Source: WHSW01 sp963767475 (GTDB lineage: Bacteria; Actinomycetota; Thermoleophilia; Solirubrobacterales; 70-9). From it: a stretch of DNA of 64,000 bases. Shown here piece after piece: positions 33,756-42,231 of this stretch. The notes below the pieces were generated by a model, which saw only the letters and a program-made list of their open reading frames with translations, did not search any database and was not told where the DNA came from. A program made the translations under genes and the position numbers. Location: the NCBI GenBank assembly GCA_963767475.1, contig CAVYEI010000003.1, positions 1,178,001 to 1,242,000 of the forward strand, read 5' to 3'. Positions within the stretch are counted from its first letter, which is position 1. Every line of letters starts with the position of its first letter.

Positions 33756-34949
33756 TCAAACGGCCGCCAGGCCCGACTGACGGCGGCCGTACAGGAAGCC
33801 CACCAGGGCTTCGATTACCTGGGGGTCGAACTGGCTTCCCGCGTTGGACGTCAGCTCGGCCATCGCTTCGCCGTGCGACATCGCTTCGCGGTAAGGCCGG
33901 TCCGAGGTCATCGCGTGATAGGCGTCGCAGGCGAGGATGATCCGCGCCTCGAGCGGGATCTGCTGGCCGGCGAGGCCATCCGGGTAGCCCGCTCCGTCCC
34001 AGCGCTCGTGCTCGTGGCGGACGATGCGGGCGATCGATCCCATGCCGGGGATCGCGCGGATGATCCGCTCGCCGATCACCGGGTGCTGGCGCATCGTCTC
34101 CCACTCGCGCGCATCCAAGGGGCCCGGCTTGTGCAGGATCTCGTCGGGAACCCCGACCTTGCCGATGTCGTGGAGCAAGGCGGCGGTCCGCAGGCCGCCG
34201 ATCTGCTCCCCGTCGAGGGCGAGGCTCTCCCCCACCCTCGCGGCCAGGTCGACGACCGACTCGGAGTGGTCGCCGGTGTAGCGGTCGCGCTCGCCCAGGG
34301 TGGAGGCCAGGGCAGCGATCACGTCGCTGTGGGCACTGGTGAGGGCATCGGCTTCCAGCGCCTCCTCGGCCGCGGTCGAGAACACCACGGCCTGCCCGCC
34401 TCCGGCGGCGCGCGCCTGCTGGAGCGCCTTACCGGCCGCGGCCAACAGCGCCTCCGGGGTCTGCGTGGGTTCGAGCATCGCGATCCCGGCAGAGGCCGAG
34501 TGGCCGCGCTTGCCGCCCGCATCCAGGTCCTCGAGCGAAACGAGGATGCGGCCGACCGCGTCCTCGGCGCCGGTGTGGTCGGTCTCGGGGAAGAGCACCG
34601 CGAACTCATCGCCGCCGATCCGGCAGGCGAGGTCGTTGGTCCGGGTCACCTGCGCGATCGCGCTGCCGACCCCGGCGAGGACCAGGTCGCCGGCGCCGTA
34701 GCCCTGCTTGAGGTTGAACTCGCGGAAGCGATCGATATCGATCAGCGCCACGGCCAGCGGGCGCGCGTAGCGCTCGGCGCGCCGCACATCGAGCTCGAGC
34801 TGGGTGCGAAAGCCGCGCAGGGTGAGCAGGTCGTGCGAGATCGCGTCATGCGAAGACGTGCGCGAGAGCTCGGCCTCGAGCTCGGAGATTCGAGCGCGTG
34901 CGGAGGCCAACTCCGCGCCCAGCTTGCCGTTGTCGCGCGACGCGAACAC
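33756..34949 (-). CDS. Soluble GGDEF/HD-GYP protein (cyclic-di-GMP turnover)
   Basis: A 397-residue protein without membrane helices. A short N-terminal coiled coil (SARARISELEAELS) leads into a diguanylate cyclase domain with intact RIGGDEFAVLFPE. An HD-GYP domain follows with HDIGKVGVPDE, EHERWDGAGYPDG and SDRPYREAMS. Its HD-GYP half is close to that of the membrane protein at 11023-13077, so the two are probably paralogues with different inputs. The GTG start is the first possible in the frame. It is divergent from a PAS-domain gene, a plausible signalling partner. Confidence 0.88.
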   Translation of the reverse strand: MFASRDNGKLGAELASARARISELEAELSRTSSHDAISHDLLTLRGFRTQLELDVRRAERYARPLAVALIDIDRFREFNLKQGYGAGDLVLAGVGSAIAQVTRTNDLACRIGGDEFAVLFPETDHTGAEDAVGRILVSLEDLDAGGKRGHSASAGIAMLEPTQTPEALLAAAGKALQQARAAGGGQAVVFSTAAEEALEADALTSAHSDVIAALASTLGERDRYTGDHSESVVDLAARVGESLALDGEQIGGLRTAALLHDIGKVGVPDEILHKPGPLDAREWETMRQHPVIGERIIRAIPGMGSIARIVRHEHERWDGAGYPDGLAGQQIPLEARIILACDAYHAMTSDRPYREAMSHGEAMAELTSNAGSQFDPQVIEALVGFLYGRRQSGLAAV

Positions 34950-35071
34950 TGCCTTGGTATCGGTTGTGGCCAGGCGCGCCTTGAACCGTGAGCCGTTCGC
35001 ATCACCGGCTTCACAAGGCCCTAACCGTGTGTGATTCGGCGCGATCGGTGGAAGAATGGGCGCTGAAGAGC

Positions 35072-35491
35072 ATGTCGAGCCCGCGACCGCAGAAGCCGCT
35101 CGAGCTGATTTTGGCTCGAAACCTCCTCACGAGCATCTCCACGCCGGCCTTTCTGCTCGACGGGGAGGCGGCGATCGTGTTCTATAACGAGGCGGCCGCG
35201 GCGCTGCTCGGGCGCTCGTTCGAAGAGGCCGGGCGGATGGAGGCCGAGCAATGGACGCAGGCCTTCGGGCCCTTCGACGGCAGCGGAGCGCCGGTCGAGG
35301 TCGACGCGCTGGCGACCACCGAGGCGATCCGCGAAGGCCGCCCCGCCCACGCCAACTTCACGATCAGGACGGCGGACGGCAACTCGCAGCTGATCGAGGC
35401 CAGCGCCTTCCCGATCGTCGCCTCCGAGGCGGGCTCCTCGGGCGCGATGATCCTGTTCTGGCCGCTGAGCGAGAACGGGGACAGCGGATGA
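35072..35491 (+). CDS. PAS-domain protein
   Basis: A protein of about 139 residues consisting of one PAS domain (LTSISTPAFLLDGEAAIVFYNEAAAALLGRSFEEAG, then the later strands NSQLIEASAFPI and GAMILFWPL). There is no output domain, so it would act by binding another protein or as a small-molecule sensor. ATG 35072 is chosen because the product then starts just before the PAS helix. GTG 35048 and GTG 34988 are alternatives. Its stop overlaps the start of the next gene (ATGA), linking it to the metallo-hydrolase. Confidence 0.75.
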   Translation: MSSPRPQKPLELILARNLLTSISTPAFLLDGEAAIVFYNEAAAALLGRSFEEAGRMEAEQWTQAFGPFDGSGAPVEVDALATTEAIREGRPAHANFTIRTADGNSQLIEASAFPIVASEAGSSGAMILFWPLSENGDSG

Positions 35492-36366
35492 AGCTCAAGG
35501 TCTGGGGGGCACGCGGCTCGGTCCCGGCGCCCGGCCCGCACATGAACCGCTACGGCGGCAACACCTCCTGCGTCCAGCTCAGCCTCGCCAGCGGCGAGGA
35601 GCTGATCCTCGACGCGGGCACCGGGATCCGCACGCTCGGCCTCGATCTGAGCCCGGAGAAGCGGATCCACATCCTGCTCACCCACCTGCACCTCGACCAC
35701 ATCCAGGGCCTGATGTTCTTCCCGCCCTGCTTCAAGGCCGAGTCCGAGATCACGATCTGGGGACCGTCGTCGCCGGAGGCCTCGCTCGAGGACCGGATCG
35801 CCCGCTACATCTCCGCCCCGCTGTCGCCGGTCGAGGTTCGCGAGCTCCCCTGCTCGGTCTCCTTCCGCGATGCCCCGGTGAGCGAGTGGGAGCTCGGCGG
35901 GGCGACGATCCGCGCCGAGGCGATCACCCATAGGGGGCCGACCCTCGGCTACCGGATCACCGACGGCGATACGACGATCGCCTACATCCCCGATCACGAG
36001 CCGGCGCTGGGGGCGCCGCTCGCCGGCCTGGAGCCGGAGTGGATCTCGGGCTTCGACCTCGCCCGCGACACCGATCTGCTGATCCACGACTGCCAGTACG
36101 CCGACGACGAGTACCCCGACCACGTCGGCTGGGGCCACTCGGGGCTCTCGGACACGCTCACCTTCGCCCGCCGCGTGCAGGCGCGCCGGCTGATGCTCTT
36201 TCACCACGACCCGCTGCACTCCGACGAGTACCTCGACGGGCTCGGAGTCACGGCCCGCACCGCCTGGGGCAAGCTCGGCGGCGACGCCGCCCAGCTCGAG
36301 CTCGGCATGGAGGGCACGGAGCTCGAAGTCGGCCCGGGCGCGACTGTCCCACCTGTCCACGCCTGA
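35488..36366 (+). CDS. Metallo-beta-lactamase-fold hydrolase
   Basis: A 292-residue enzyme with the metal motif THLHLDHIQG, an early DAGTGIR strand, a His in ITHRGPTLGYRI and later DCQYAD and FHHDP residues that complete a two-metal site. It begins VWGARGSVPAPG, as in PhnP/RNase Z-like members such as the cyclic phosphodiesterase group, and a nucleotide or phosphodiester substrate is plausible. It is translationally coupled to the PAS gene, so its activity may be tied to the PAS signal, perhaps together with the neighbouring c-di-GMP enzyme. Confidence 0.85.
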   Translation: MKLKVWGARGSVPAPGPHMNRYGGNTSCVQLSLASGEELILDAGTGIRTLGLDLSPEKRIHILLTHLHLDHIQGLMFFPPCFKAESEITIWGPSSPEASLEDRIARYISAPLSPVEVRELPCSVSFRDAPVSEWELGGATIRAEAITHRGPTLGYRITDGDTTIAYIPDHEPALGAPLAGLEPEWISGFDLARDTDLLIHDCQYADDEYPDHVGWGHSGLSDTLTFARRVQARRLMLFHHDPLHSDEYLDGLGVTARTAWGKLGGDAAQLELGMEGTELEVGPGATVPPVHA

Positions 36367-36449
36367 CAGCAGGCTGATTCGACCGCTGGTACAAGCGCCC
36401 GGACCCGAAGTTTCGACAGCGGGATAAGCAACTTCCCCTCGCCGCTTCC

Positions 36450-36455
36450 TAGTTT
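36450..36455 (+). promoter_or_regulatory. -10 box (TAGTTT) of the amt-glnK operon
   Basis: It lies 63 bases upstream of the amt ATG, giving a leader of about 55 bases with a GGAGG ribosome site. No -35 is clear, which would fit an activator-dependent nitrogen-regulated promoter. Confidence 0.4.
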
Positions 36456-36518
36456 GGTCAGCGATTCCTGGAAGAACCGCGACCGTCGAGCGGAGTCTCG
36501 GCGCGGAGGTAGCAACAG

Positions 36519-38090
36519 ATGAAACCAAGGTATTGGGTGCCGCTCGCCGTGTTGGCAGGGCTGCTCGTCGTTCCGGGAGCCGCGTTCGGCGCCTCCGACG
36601 ACCTGCAGTCGGCCCTCGACGGGAACTTGACCAACACGGTTGGGATCAACTCCCTGTGGGTGATCGTGGCCGCTTGCTTCGTGTTCTTCATGCAAGCCGG
36701 ATTTGCATTCCTCGAGATCGGCTTCTCGCGGGCGAAGAACGCGGGAACCGTGATCGCGAAGATCCTCACGAACTTCTCGATCGCGGCCTTGTGCTGGTGG
36801 GCCGTCGGCTTTGCGTTCGCGTTCAGCGGACCGCTTGGCGGCTTCATCGGTCACGAGGGCGGGTTCTTCCTCACCGACCTCGGGCCGGTCGCCAACGACG
36901 CCGGTTTCCGACCGGACTTCCCGGTGATGTCGCTCTCGGACGCGACCATCGACGCGAAGTTCTTCTTCCAGTTCGCCTTCTGCGCCGTCTCCCTGGCGAT
37001 CGTCTGGGGCACGACGCTGGAGCGGATCAAGTTCGGCGCCTACATCATCTACTCGATCATCTTCGCGAGCATCATCTACCCGCTCGGCGCGCACTGGGTG
37101 TTCGGTGGTGGGTTCCTGCAGACCGGTGACCTGTGGCGAGTCCTCGGAGTCGACGACTGGACGACCTGGGGGATGCAGGACTTCGCCGGTTCGACCGCTG
37201 TGCACCTGATCGGAGCCACGGGCGCTCTTGCGGCCCTGTTGCTACTCGGAGCGCGCAAGGGCAAATACGGGGCCGATGGAAAGCCTCGCGCGATCCCGGG
37301 GCACAACATGCCGCTGTTCGGACTCGGCGTGCTGATCCTGTGGCTCGGCTGGTTCGGGTTCAACCCCGGCTCGACGCTGGGGGCGCTCGATGGCCGCTTC
37401 CCGGAGATCCTCGTGATCACGAACATCGCCGCCGCGGCAGGCGTGCTGTTCGCGGTGATCACGGCGAAGTTGAAGACGGGCGCGATCGACATCGGCATGG
37501 CCGGCAACGGCGCGATCGCCGGTCTGGTTGCGATCACCGCACCGTCGGGCTACGTCGAGGTCTGGGCTGCTCCGATCATCGGCGCGGTCGCGGGGGTACT
37601 CGTGGTGCTCTCGGTATACGCAATCGACAAATACATCGACGACCCCGTCGGCGCGCTGTCCGCGCACGGCATGGCCGGTATCTGGGGGACCCTGGCGTGC
37701 GGTCTGTTCACCGCCCCGCGCTTGGCCCAGTACAACGCGTTCGGCGACCCCGACGGTGGTCTCTTCTACTCCGGGAGCTTCCAGCAGCTGCTCGTGCAGA
37801 CGGTCGGCTTCCTGGTCGCGTTCACGATGGTGTTCATCGTCAGCTACGCGACCTTCTTCCTGATCAAGAAGACGATCGGGTTGCGGGTCACCGAAGCCGA
37901 GGAGGACGCCGGGCTGGACATCTCCGAGCACGGGATGTATGGCTATCCGGAACAGTTCATCCCGCAGGAGGAGTACCCGGTCGGCGTCAGCATCGGCACC
38001 CCGCCTGCTGCCCCACCGGTGACGGGTAAACCATCGACGGCGTCGGCAATGACCGCCGCGCCGCCGCCATCCGATAAACCACGGCTGTAG
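36519..38090 (+). CDS. amt: Ammonium transporter
   Basis: A 523-residue Amt/MEP/Rh channel protein with a cleavable signal peptide (ends AAFGASDD) and 11 expected helices. The twin-histidine pore is visible: DFAGSTAVHLIGA for the first His and ALSAHGMAGIWGTL for the second. FMQAGFAFLE is the conserved helix-1 motif. The cytoplasmic tail of about 75 residues is longer than usual and Pro/Ala-rich. It is followed after 15 bases by the PII gene, the standard amtB-glnK arrangement in which PII plugs the channel when nitrogen is plentiful. Confidence 0.96.
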   Translation: MKPRYWVPLAVLAGLLVVPGAAFGASDDLQSALDGNLTNTVGINSLWVIVAACFVFFMQAGFAFLEIGFSRAKNAGTVIAKILTNFSIAALCWWAVGFAFAFSGPLGGFIGHEGGFFLTDLGPVANDAGFRPDFPVMSLSDATIDAKFFFQFAFCAVSLAIVWGTTLERIKFGAYIIYSIIFASIIYPLGAHWVFGGGFLQTGDLWRVLGVDDWTTWGMQDFAGSTAVHLIGATGALAALLLLGARKGKYGADGKPRAIPGHNMPLFGLGVLILWLGWFGFNPGSTLGALDGRFPEILVITNIAAAAGVLFAVITAKLKTGAIDIGMAGNGAIAGLVAITAPSGYVEVWAAPIIGAVAGVLVVLSVYAIDKYIDDPVGALSAHGMAGIWGTLACGLFTAPRLAQYNAFGDPDGGLFYSGSFQQLLVQTVGFLVAFTMVFIVSYATFFLIKKTIGLRVTEAEEDAGLDISEHGMYGYPEQFIPQEEYPVGVSIGTPPAAPPVTGKPSTASAMTAAPPPSDKPRL

Positions 38091-38105
38091 GAAGGAGGTG
38101 ACGCT

Positions 38106-38474
38106 GTGAAGAAGATCGAAGCATTCATCCGCCACGAGGCGTTCGAGCCGATCCGCTCCGAGCTGCTCGACAAGGGATTCCCATCCCTGTCGATCAGCGA
38201 GGTGAAGGGGTCCGGGCGCCAGAAGGGCATCGTCGAGACGTACCGCGGCTCGAGCCTGACCGTCAACGTGCGGCCCAAGCTCAAGATCGAGGTGGTGATC
38301 GAGGACAAGGACAAGTCCCTGGTCGTCGAGACGATCCTCAAGCACGCGCGTACCGGTGACGTCGGCGACGGGAAGATCTTCGTTCTTCCCGTCGAGGAGG
38401 CGATCCGGATCCGCACCGGCGAGGAGGGCGAGAGCGTCCTCCAGGCCCACACGGACGCCGAAATCGCGGCGTAG
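38106..38474 (+). CDS. glnK: PII nitrogen regulatory protein (GlnK type) lacking Tyr51
   Basis: A 122-residue PII protein. It aligns without gaps to E. coli GlnB over the first 51 residues. GRQKG at 37-41, ETYRG at 44-48 (Tyr46) and the C-loop RIRTGEEGE are kept. Position 51, the tyrosine that is uridylylated in enterics and adenylylated in actinobacteria, is leucine (GSSL). Control would therefore rest on ATP/ADP/2-oxoglutarate binding alone. The GTG start has an exceptionally strong site, AAGGAGGTGA. It probably regulates the upstream Amt. Confidence 0.95.
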   Translation: MKKIEAFIRHEAFEPIRSELLDKGFPSLSISEVKGSGRQKGIVETYRGSSLTVNVRPKLKIEVVIEDKDKSLVVETILKHARTGDVGDGKIFVLPVEEAIRIRTGEEGESVLQAHTDAEIAA

Positions 38475-38495
38475 CGGATAGACCGCAGCGGCGCC

Positions 38496-38524
38496 GGACC
38501 GGCCCCATGGACGGGGGCCGGTCC
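38496..38524 (+). terminator. Hairpin terminator after glnK
   Basis: A perfect 11-base stem (GGACCGGCCCC / GGGGCCGGTCC) with a seven-base loop, 22 bases after the glnK stop. No T-tract. Confidence 0.65.
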
Positions 38525-38594
38525 CGCTCCGCGACGGTCGGGGGGCCGCGACGGACGACGGGCAAAGAAGTCTCTGAGGGAGCGAGGGATCCCG

Positions 38595-39791
38595 ATGCGT
38601 GACCTGCACTCGCGAATGCTGACCGCGTTGCTCGAGGGCGAGGGGCTCAGGGGGATCGCCGAGCTGGCGGCCGAGGAGGCCGGAGCCCCGGTTGCGATCG
38701 TGCTCCCGGCGCGGGGGCTGGCCGCCGCCTCGGCCGACGAGCTGCCGCTCGAGCAACTGAGCGCCGCGGCGGCGGCGCGGCTGCGCGGCGAGTCCGATCG
38801 GCTCGAGGCGGAAGCCGAGGTCGCGGTCGAGGCCGGAGGCGAGCTGATCGGCTTCGCGGTCGTGCTCGCGGCGGCCGAGAACGGCATGCCGCGGGTGCGC
38901 GTCGACCACGAGGAGGTGCTGCGCACCGCGGCGCTGGCGGCAATCGCGGAGGTGGCCGTCGCCGGCGCCCGCGACGAGCTCGCCGCCGACGTGCGCGGCA
39001 GCCTGCTCGAGGACCTGCGCGCGCGGCGCGTCAACCCCGCCGAGACCGTCAGCCGGGCTGCTCGACTCGGCTGCGACCTCTCCGGCGGAGCGATCGCGCT
39101 GGTCGCCGAGGTCAACTCCTCGCGGCCGCGCCACGTCGCCGCGCTGATCACGGGAGAGCACCTCGGCTCGATCGCCGAGCCGCTGCCGATCGAAAGCAAA
39201 GCCGGTCGGGGCGAGGCCGAAGCGGCGCCCGCGGTGCGGGTCTACGCGATCCTGCCCGCGCTCGCGGGCGACGACCCCGCGCAGCGAGCCGAGGCCTCGG
39301 CGAAGGCGATCACGGCGATGCTGCGCTCCCACGGCCCCGCCGCCTTCTCCTCCTACTGTGCCGACCCCGCCGAGCTCGGCCGCGCGATCTCCGAGGCCGA
39401 GCTGATGCTCGACGTGATCGCTCGCGACGATCGGATCGGGGACCAGCTCACCGCCGAGATCGGCAACGGCGTCTATCGGCTGCTGTTCCGGGCGATGGCC
39501 TCGGACCCCGAGGAGGTGCGCCGCTTCTATTCCGAGACGGTCGAGCCCCTGGTTGCCCACGACGACCGCTACCGCACGGACCTGCGCGGCACGCTCGAGA
39601 CCTACCTCGCCAACGACTGCAACATGAACGCGACCGCGCGGGCCGTGTTCGCCCACCGCCACACCGTCGCCCACCGCCTCGGCCGCATCCGCGAGCTCAC
39701 CGGCCTCGACCCGGCGCTCGGCGACGACCGCGAGCGCCTCGGCCTCGGGCTCAAGGCCTACCGAATCGTCGCTCCGACGCTGCCGAAATAG
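38595..39791 (+). CDS. PucR/CdaR-type transcriptional regulator
   Basis: A 398-residue regulator. The N-terminal half is a GAF-like sensor region rich in alanine. The middle is a CdaR GGDEF-like domain (YRLLFRAMASDPEEVRRFYSETVEPL). The C-terminal helix-turn-helix of the PucR type reads TLETYLANDCNMNATARAVFAHRHTVAHRLGRI. Such proteins often activate purine, amino-acid or hydroxy-acid use. It is convergent with the hydroxy-acid oxidase pair and sits behind amt-glnK. It could regulate either, but the sequence does not show which. Confidence 0.85.
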   Translation: MRDLHSRMLTALLEGEGLRGIAELAAEEAGAPVAIVLPARGLAAASADELPLEQLSAAAAARLRGESDRLEAEAEVAVEAGGELIGFAVVLAAAENGMPRVRVDHEEVLRTAALAAIAEVAVAGARDELAADVRGSLLEDLRARRVNPAETVSRAARLGCDLSGGAIALVAEVNSSRPRHVAALITGEHLGSIAEPLPIESKAGRGEAEAAPAVRVYAILPALAGDDPAQRAEASAKAITAMLRSHGPAAFSSYCADPAELGRAISEAELMLDVIARDDRIGDQLTAEIGNGVYRLLFRAMASDPEEVRRFYSETVEPLVAHDDRYRTDLRGTLETYLANDCNMNATARAVFAHRHTVAHRLGRIRELTGLDPALGDDRERLGLGLKAYRIVAPTLPK

Positions 39792-39831
39792 CTACGCGTC
39801 GCCGCCGCCATCGGCCGCGCGGCCGGCCCGT

Positions 39832-40977
39832 TCACGCCCGGACGAGCGCGCTCGGGTCGAGCTCGCGGTGGCTCGCGACCCCGGCGATGGCGAGGGTGAT
39901 GTCGAGCTCGGCAAGAAGCGTGCGGAGCATGTGCCGGACGCCCGCCTCCCCTCCGAGCGCCAGGCCATGCACGTACGGGCGGCCGATGAGGACTGCCTCG
40001 GCCCCCAGGGCCAGCGCCCGGTAGACGTCGGTCCCTGTGCGGACGCCGGAGCCGAACAGGACGGCGACCTTGCCGCCGACCGCGTCCGCGATCCGCGGCA
40101 GGGCGTGGATCGTCCCGGACGGGCGGGGACCACGGCGCCCGCGCTCGTTCGACACGACGATGCCGTCGAAGCCATGGCGGACCGCCTTGCGCGCGTCCGG
40201 CACGGTCTGGATGCCGCCGAGGAGGATCGGCCCGTCCCAGGCCTCGCGGATCGCCGCAAGCGCCTCCCAGCCCTTCCCGGGCTGCGGGGGTGAGAGCACC
40301 AGGTGGGTGCACCCCGCGAGCCGCGCGCGCCCGAGCAGCGCGAGATCGGGAGCGTCCCCGTCCGGCCAGTCCAGGCCGAACCACCGCGAGCCATTGGGCG
40401 CGGCCACGGCGACGCCCTCGACCGACGTGCTCGAAAGCGACGAGTGGACGTACGTGAGCCCCAGGGCCGCGGCCGCCCGGGCCGTCGCGGCCTCGGCGTC
40501 GGCGTGCGCCTGGATCTGGCCCCCGACCGGGCCGAGGATGACCGGGGCCGGCATCGTGACGCCGAGCACAGGCGCGTTGAGGTCGCGCTCGGCGCGGTCG
40601 ATGAACATCCGCGGAACGATCCGCCACGCTCGCAGCGCCCGCGCGTTCGCGCGAACGGCGGCGGCGCCGCCTGCCCAGGCGAGCAGATGCCGGCGCGCGG
40701 CCTCGGACAGCACCGTCGCCGCGGCGGCCTCGAGGGCGGACAGGTTGGTGGTGAAGATCGGCTTGACGTCCGCGGCCATCCCGCCGAGGTAGATCTCGGA
40801 CTGATAGCTGGAGTACGGGGCGCCCGGGCCGACCGGGAGAGGCGACCCCTTGGGGAGCTCGGAGGCCGCGGGGGCGGGCGCCGAACCGCCCGCGGCCAGC
40901 GCGGTCGGCGCGAGGACGGTCGCGGCAGCGGCCGTGCCGGCCACCTGGAGGAACTGACGGCGAGTGCTCTCGGACAT
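39832..40977 (-). CDS. Tat-exported FMN hydroxy-acid-oxidase-like protein with degenerate active site
   Basis: A 381-residue paralogue of the next gene upstream. It begins with a twin-arginine signal peptide (STRRQFLQVAG then an alanine-rich core). The TIM-barrel framework is kept, but the active site is not. The FMN-contacting Lys is Gly254 (LLGGIQ, partner LLKGIQ), the base His is Glu278 (SNERGRR, partner SNHGGRQ), the substrate Tyr is Asp (FGLDW, partner YQLYW), and the N-terminal Tyr is lost. The substrate-loop region is much shorter. Arg281 remains. It may bind FMN or a ligand outside the membrane without oxidase chemistry. ATG 40977 has GGAG upstream. Confidence 0.82.
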   Translation of the reverse strand: MSESTRRQFLQVAGTAAAATVLAPTALAAGGSAPAPAASELPKGSPLPVGPGAPYSSYQSEIYLGGMAADVKPIFTTNLSALEAAAATVLSEAARRHLLAWAGGAAAVRANARALRAWRIVPRMFIDRAERDLNAPVLGVTMPAPVILGPVGGQIQAHADAEAATARAAAALGLTYVHSSLSSTSVEGVAVAAPNGSRWFGLDWPDGDAPDLALLGRARLAGCTHLVLSPPQPGKGWEALAAIREAWDGPILLGGIQTVPDARKAVRHGFDGIVVSNERGRRGPRPSGTIHALPRIADAVGGKVAVLFGSGVRTGTDVYRALALGAEAVLIGRPYVHGLALGGEAGVRHMLRTLLAELDITLAIAGVASHRELDPSALVRA

Positions 40978-40991
40978 GTCTGGGCTCCGAT

Positions 40992-42116
40992 TCACCGCGA
41001 GCGGGTCAGGGAGGAACGGGCAAGGGTCCGGTGACTGCGGCGGCCGGCCTCCCGGACCTCCTCTTCGAGCTCCTCGACGAGCCTCCGCATGACGATCCGG
41101 GTGCCCCTCTGCCCATCCAGCGCGAGGCCGTACAGGTAAGGCCGGCCGATGAGCACCGCCTCGGCGCCGAGTGCCAGCGCCTTGAAGGCGTCGCGGCCCG
41201 TGCGGATCCCGGAGTCGAAGAGCACGGGCATCTTGTCGCCGACCGCCTTGACGATCGGTCCGAGCGCGTCGAGCGACGCGATCGCCCCGTCGACCTGACG
41301 GCCGCCGTGGTTCGAAACGACGATGCCGTCGATCTTGTGCTCGGCGGCAAGCCTGGCGTCGCGCGGGCTCTGGATCCCCTTGAGCAGGATCGGACCGTCC
41401 CAGTTCGCGCGGATGAGCGGCAGCTGCTCCCAGCTCAGGCCCGGGTTCTGGAAGACGCCGGCGAAGGCGATGCCGGCGGGGATCGGGGCGAGCTCTGCCG
41501 GCACGACCAGTCGGCGCCGGAAGACCGGGTCGCTCGTGTAGTTCGCGATGCCCTTGTTCTCGAGGAAGGGCGAGTACCCGCGGTCCAGGTCGCGCGGCCG
41601 CCAGCCGAGCAGCGTCGTGTCGAGCGTGATGACCAGGTGGGTGTAGCCGGCCGCCTTGGCACGGCGCAGGAACGACACGACCAGCTCGTCATCCGTGGGC
41701 CAGTAGAGCTGATACCAGCGCGACCCGCCGCCGTTGGCCGCCGCCACCTCCTCCATCGGGAAGGCGGCCTGCGTCGAGTGCACGTAGGTCAGCCCGAGCT
41801 CGGCCGCCGCGCGGGCACTGGCGAGGTCGCCCTCCGGATGCGCGAGCGTCTGCACCCCGACCGGCGCGAAGAGGACCGGCGCGGGCATGCGCGTCCCCAG
41901 GACGGTGGTGGAGAGGTCGACCTTCGCCGGCTTGCGGCCCCTGGGCCGCTTGATCCTCCAGCGCCGAAACGCCGCGGCGTTGGCGCGCGTGGTGTCGGTG
42001 TCCCCGGCCCCGGCGAGGATGTAGGCGAGGGCCTCGGGAGTCAGGACCTTGGCCGCCTGTGCCTCGAGCTGCGAGAGGTCGCCGGGGATGGTGGCTGCGG
42101 CCGTGGTCCGCGTCAC
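40992..42116 (-). CDS. Lactate 2-monooxygenase-like FMN-dependent alpha-hydroxy-acid oxidase
   Basis: A 374-residue cytoplasmic enzyme. The catalytic set is complete: Tyr32, Tyr138 in YQLYW, Lys246 in LLKGIQ, His270 and Arg273 in SNHGGRQVDG, and the FMN phosphate site SGIRTGRDAFKALALGA. The long loop LGWRPRDLDRGYSPFLENKGIANY is that of lactate 2-monooxygenase, which turns L-lactate into acetate and CO2. GTG 42116 is the start that gives the normal length; the open frame upstream is a shadow of the coiled-coil gene. The Tat-exported paralogue follows after 14 bases in the same operon. Confidence 0.88.
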   Translation of the reverse strand: MTRTTAAATIPGDLSQLEAQAAKVLTPEALAYILAGAGDTDTTRANAAAFRRWRIKRPRGRKPAKVDLSTTVLGTRMPAPVLFAPVGVQTLAHPEGDLASARAAAELGLTYVHSTQAAFPMEEVAAANGGGSRWYQLYWPTDDELVVSFLRRAKAAGYTHLVITLDTTLLGWRPRDLDRGYSPFLENKGIANYTSDPVFRRRLVVPAELAPIPAGIAFAGVFQNPGLSWEQLPLIRANWDGPILLKGIQSPRDARLAAEHKIDGIVVSNHGGRQVDGAIASLDALGPIVKAVGDKMPVLFDSGIRTGRDAFKALALGAEAVLIGRPYLYGLALDGQRGTRIVMRRLVEELEEEVREAGRRSHRTLARSSLTRSR

Positions 42117-42231
42117 GGGCTGGAGTGTGCCAGGGGCCTCCCGGCGGTGCGGCACTTGCGCCGGCGGCCCGCAGCTGATCGCCTCGAAGCTGCCGACGTC
42201 GATCGGAGCGGGTTCTGAGCCTGACGCGCGT

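Noticed and set aside
37242..39674. 810-codon open frame on the minus strand across amt, glnK and the PucR gene
   Set aside because: It covers three well-supported plus-strand genes and encodes an Arg/Asp-rich sequence without motifs.
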